From Mesorhizobium shangrilense (lineage in GTDB: Bacteria > Pseudomonadota > Alphaproteobacteria > Rhizobiales > Rhizobiaceae), in assembly GCF_040537815.1 (NCBI RefSeq), contig NZ_JBEWSZ010000004.1:186001-250000 (forward strand): a DNA stretch of 64,000 bases, read 5' to 3'. Below the pieces are notes generated by a model. It did not search any database and had not been told where the DNA came from. It saw nothing but the letters and a program-made list of their open reading frames with translations. The position numbers and the translations under genes were made by a program. Positions 61,421-64,000 of this stretch are shown here, one piece after another. Positions within the stretch are counted from its first letter, which is position 1; each line of letters opens with the position of its first letter.

Positions 61421-62274
61421 CGCGACGCTCCGTTGAAAAGACCGTTGGGTCGCAGCCGCACGGCAACGATGGCGGCGAGCAGCACGATCGCCTGCGCCAG
61501 CGATGGCGAGATCTGGTAGTTCAGCACACTGGTCAGCCCGCCCACGAAGACGCTGCCGGCAACGAGGCCGCCGATCGAGCCGACACCGCCGACAATGACG
61601 ACGAAGAAGGCGTTCGCGAGATAGTTCACCCCCATTTGCGGCAGCACGATCGCCAGCGGCGCGACCAGCCCGCCGGCGAGGCCGGCGATGGCAGCGCCGA
61701 AGGTGAAGGCGATGGCATAAGTGCGCCGCGTGTTGATGCCGACGCCTTCGGCCATTTCGCGGTTCTGGATCACGGTGCGGATGTCGAGCCCGAACGATGT
61801 CCTGCCGATCAGCAGGATGACGCCCAGCAAGGTCAGCATGGCTATCCCGATCAGGATCAGCCGGTAGGCCGGATAGACGGTGAAGAAGAGATCGAACGTG
61901 CCCTCGATCGGCGGCGTCACCGGCTTGGCGCCGAGACCGAAGGTCAGCTCCAGCCCTTGCTGCAGGATCAGGCTGACGCCCCAGGTGGCGAGCACGGTCG
62001 AGACCGGCCGCGAATAGAGATGGCGTATGATGGCGAACTCGAGGATGCAGCCGACCACGGCGCCGGCGATGGGGGCGGCCGCCAGCCCCAACCAGAAGGA
62101 ACCACCCATGCTCTGGACGAAATAGACCGCGAAGGCGCCGACGGTGACGAACTCGCCATGCGCCAGGTTGGTCACGTTCATCAGCCCGAAGCTGATCGCC
62201 AGCCCGAGCCCGACCAGCATCAGGATGCTGATCAGCGTCAGCGCATTGAGGAGTGTGGTGACCAGAAAATCCAT
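61417..62274 (-). CDS. Branched-chain/urea-type ABC permease (LivH/UrtB)
   Basis: The 285-aa permease has about eight TM helices. GLGLAISFGLMNVTNLAHGEFVT near residue 22 (in part) and VVGGVGSIGGLVAGSVFVGG near 225 are typical of LivH/UrtB. It lacks the long N-terminal extension of many UrtB proteins (about 500 aa), which points to an amide or amino-acid transporter rather than a classical urea one. It starts 4 bases after the deacetylase stop. Confidence 0.92.
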   Translation of the reverse strand: MDFLVTTLLNALTLISILMLVGLGLAISFGLMNVTNLAHGEFVTVGAFAVYFVQSMGGSFWLGLAAAPIAGAVVGCILEFAIIRHLYSRPVSTVLATWGVSLILQQGLELTFGLGAKPVTPPIEGTFDLFFTVYPAYRLILIGIAMLTLLGVILLIGRTSFGLDIRTVIQNREMAEGVGINTRRTYAIAFTFGAAIAGLAGGLVAPLAIVLPQMGVNYLANAFFVVIVGGVGSIGGLVAGSVFVGGLTSVLNYQISPSLAQAIVLLAAIVAVRLRPNGLFNGASR

Positions 62275-62278
62275 CGCG

Positions 62279-63400
62279 TCAGGCCGCGCTGGCGAGGCGT
62301 TGGCGCAAGCCCGCGAGCAGGCCCTCGGCGGCATCGATCACATCAGCCTGATGCGGCTGCAACTCCTGCCCGGCCCATTCGTCGATATGGTCCGACAATG
62401 GGTCGACCACTTCGGTGCGGTGATTGGCCAGCGTCTCGATGACGGCATGGCCGCAGAACGGTACATAGCCCTCCGAATAGCCGCCTTCATGGGTCATCAT
62501 CAGGCGTCCCTGCGATGTCTCGGCCGCCAGCGCCACCATGCGCGCGGCAAGTCGCCGGAAGCATTCGCTGTTGAGCATCATGCGGCCGAGCGGATCGAAG
62601 CCGGATGCATCGAAACCCGAAGCGACGATGACGAGGTCCGGCTTGTAGGCGCGCAGCGCGGGGGCGACGATGCGGTCGAAGGTCGCTTCATAGGCGCCGG
62701 TGCCGCTGCCGGCGGGCAAGGGTATGTTGATATTGTAGCCTTCGCCTTCGCCCTTGCCGTTGTCGCCCAGCGCGCCGCGGCCGGTCGGGTAGAGATTGTC
62801 CTGGTGCACGGAAATGGTCAGCACCGACGGGTCGGAATAAAACACTGTCTCGGTGCCGTTGCCGTGATGCACGTCCCAGTCGACTACCGCCGCGCGGCCG
62901 AGCAGCCCTTCATGCTGCAGCCGGCGTACGGACACGCCGATGTTGGAGAACAGGCAGTTGCCCATGGCCTGGTCGGGCTCCGCATGGTGCCCCGGTGGCC
63001 GCGCCAGCGCATAGGCGTTGTCGACGCGGCCGGTCAGCACGGCACGCATGGCGGCGTAGGTGGTCCCAGCCGAAAGCAGGGCGATGTCGAAACTGTTGAG
63101 GCCGATCGGGGCCTGCGGTCCGGCAAAGCCGGAACCGCGTTCGCTGAGGGTGCGGATATCGTCGACATGGCGTTGAGTGTGCACGCGAAGCAGGTCTTCG
63201 ATCGAGACGGGCTCGGGAATGATCGGCACCAGATGGCGCGCCAGGCCGCTGACCTGGATGAGGTTGTTCAGCCGACGCTTCGATCCCGGCGATTCCAGGT
63301 GTCGGCCGGGTTCCACGAAACGGCCGGGAGGCATCATGTCGGCGCTGGAGCCGGTGTCATGCCACATCAGCTGTTCGTGAAAAACGTAACCTGTCGCCAT
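62279..63400 (-). CDS. Class II histone deacetylase/acetylpolyamine amidohydrolase-family enzyme
   Basis: The 373-aa zinc hydrolase has the family active site: PPGHHAEPDQAMG (catalytic His pair), VVDWDVHHGNGT (Asp and His ligands), IVASGFDASGFDPLG (Asp ligand) and a late GGYSEGY. Bacterial members remove acetyl groups from polyamines or other small amines. It is the first gene of the operon with the urea/amide-type transporter, so the transporter may import an N-acetylated amine or amide that this enzyme cleaves in the cytoplasm. That pairing is an inference. Confidence 0.9.
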   Translation of the reverse strand: MATGYVFHEQLMWHDTGSSADMMPPGRFVEPGRHLESPGSKRRLNNLIQVSGLARHLVPIIPEPVSIEDLLRVHTQRHVDDIRTLSERGSGFAGPQAPIGLNSFDIALLSAGTTYAAMRAVLTGRVDNAYALARPPGHHAEPDQAMGNCLFSNIGVSVRRLQHEGLLGRAAVVDWDVHHGNGTETVFYSDPSVLTISVHQDNLYPTGRGALGDNGKGEGEGYNINIPLPAGSGTGAYEATFDRIVAPALRAYKPDLVIVASGFDASGFDPLGRMMLNSECFRRLAARMVALAAETSQGRLMMTHEGGYSEGYVPFCGHAVIETLANHRTEVVDPLSDHIDEWAGQELQPHQADVIDAAEGLLAGLRQRLASAA

Positions 63401-63415
63401 CCGCAGCGTCCTCTA

Positions 63416-63463
63416 ATGCATGTCGCCCAAAAGTGACCTCGGTTTTGGGAGAACGACATGCAT
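63416..63463. repeat. Long palindrome of the Mesorhizobium intergenic type
   Basis: ATGCATGTCG at 63416-63425 pairs perfectly with CGACATGCAT at 63454-63463, and CCCAAAA with TTTTGGG inside it. The element resembles an intergenic palindrome repeated many times in Mesorhizobium genomes. It lies 15 bases upstream of the deacetylase start. Confidence 0.75.
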
Positions 63464-63477
63464 AAAAACAAAAGATC

Positions 63478-63519
63478 TAAAGCGCGTCGCATGAATCCGT
63501 TTCAACGCGATGCGCTTTA
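63478..63519. repeat. Second dispersed rhizobial palindrome
   Basis: TAAAGCGCGTCGC and GCGATGCGCTTTA form an inverted repeat with one mismatch around a 16-base centre containing TGAATCCGTTTCAA. This looks like the common Rhizobiales AAAGCGC...GCGCTTT intergenic element. It is 15 bases from the palindrome at 63416-63463. Confidence 0.7.
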
Positions 63520-63587
63520 GAAACCAAGCGACGCTAGCAGGCTAACGATCACATGGCCCGACCCGAAAGAGGGGCTGTGCCTGGTAT

Positions 63588-64000
63588 CTACGCCCCTCCT
63601 TTCGGAGGGGTAGGGACGCCAGTGGCGCCTTGCGCGGCGCGCACTGCCTGGACGCGGTTCGTTACCGCCAGCTTGCCGAAAATGTTCTTCAGATGCCACT
63701 TCACGGTGGTCTCGCTCACCGACAGGGCAAGCGCGATATCACGGTTGGACATGCCCTCGGTGAGATATCGCAGCAGTTCGGACTCGCGCTGGGTGAGTTG
63801 TTCTTTCTCGGCTGGTGCTGCCCGTTTGCGCGTCGCCACAGGCATCGTCTGCGCGGCGTCGATGATGCGCGTCGCATAGGCCGAGAGTGCCGGATCGGTT
63901 TTTGCCTGAGCCGCGCGCAGCCGCATCAGCCCTTCGACAACAGGCCTCCCCTCGTCAATGAAGGAGCGGATGAAGCCCGACGGCTGCGCAAGGCGCAGCG
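63588..64000 (-). CDS. LuxR-family (MalT-like) regulator, N-terminus beyond right edge
   Basis: The visible C-terminal 136 codons stay open to the right edge. The start inside the window (63926) is only an internal Met. The LuxR helix-turn-helix is clear: LTQRESELLRYLTEGMSNRDIA then LSVSETTVKWHLKNIFGKLAV (each in part), with the conserved Glu, Val, Lys and Leu positions. Upstream residues LRLAQPSGFIRSFIDEGRPV match the end of the tetratricopeptide sensor region of large MalT/LAL-type regulators. It is in line with the deacetylase-transporter operon and may control it. Confidence 0.85.
   Translation of the reverse strand, partial: LRLAQPSGFIRSFIDEGRPVVEGLMRLRAAQAKTDPALSAYATRIIDAAQTMPVATRKRAAPAEKEQLTQRESELLRYLTEGMSNRDIALALSVSETTVKWHLKNIFGKLAVTNRVQAVRAAQGATGVPTPPKGGA

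Noticed and set aside
57777..62274. Naming the transporter urtABCDE
   Set aside because: The LivH/UrtB-type permease is the short form, the gene order differs, and no urease or amidase gene is present; only a urea/amide-type family call is supported.

Overview
The window reads as a high-GC alphaproteobacterial chromosome or large replicon, most likely Mesorhizobium or a close relative. This rests on general gene content, on intergenic palindromes near 47.5 and 63.4-63.5 kb that look like those scattered through mesorhizobial genomes, and on a probable suhB/alpha-r14-type small RNA at 40.07-40.17 kb. No phylogenetic search was possible, so the genus is an inference. I see no rRNA, tRNA, CRISPR array or intact insertion sequence.

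0-4.8 kb: a left-edge partial unknown gene; an exported DUF882/MepK-like peptidase; then a four-gene minus-strand operon (157 aa, 106 aa, a WD40-like protein, 57 aa) that I cannot assign to a known system. 4.8-17.6 kb: a complete soluble diiron monooxygenase operon of the propane monooxygenase (Prm/Mim) type. It encodes hydroxylase large subunit, reductase, small subunit, coupling protein, a secondary-alcohol-type dehydrogenase, an amidohydrolase, a DUF59/MIP18 protein, a dedicated GroEL-like chaperonin and a second zinc alcohol dehydrogenase. It starts from a perfect sigma-54 promoter (5034-5049) below two palindromes, and the gene for a GAF/AAA+/Fis sigma-54 activator lies tail-to-tail at its end. 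The likely job is oxidation of a short alkane such as propane, or of acetone or phenol, to alcohol and ketone.

18.7-46.3 kb: a long run of plus-strand genes that looks like an organosulfur-scavenging island. It holds two tandem copies of a flavin monooxygenase plus DszC/SfnC-like oxygenase cassette, an Eis-like acetyltransferase, a peptide-type ABC transporter, an Old Yellow Enzyme, a nitrilase-family hydrolase, two paralogous isopenicillin-N-synthase-like dioxygenases bracketing metY and an ssuACB-like sulfonate transporter, a small membrane protein, a polar amino-acid-type transporter lacking its ATPase, a third flavin monooxygenase and a frameshifted medium-chain oxidoreductase. Two promoters share a CTA-N9-TAG box followed by AKTTAAC, and two more carry a weaker relative, which suggests common LysR-type (CysB-like) control.

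46.3-52.1 kb: an NTF2-like protein, a graveyard of gene fragments around a 9-bp tandem repeat, transaldolase, and a three-domain LplT-PlsC-Aas fusion. 52.3-57.7 kb: a small Tat-exported Arg-rich protein and a YhaO/YhaN (SbcD/SbcC-like) nuclease-ATPase pair. 57.8-64 kb: a minus-strand operon with a histone-deacetylase-family amidohydrolase followed by a urea/amide-type branched-chain-family ABC transporter, and a right-edge partial LuxR/MalT-type regulator.
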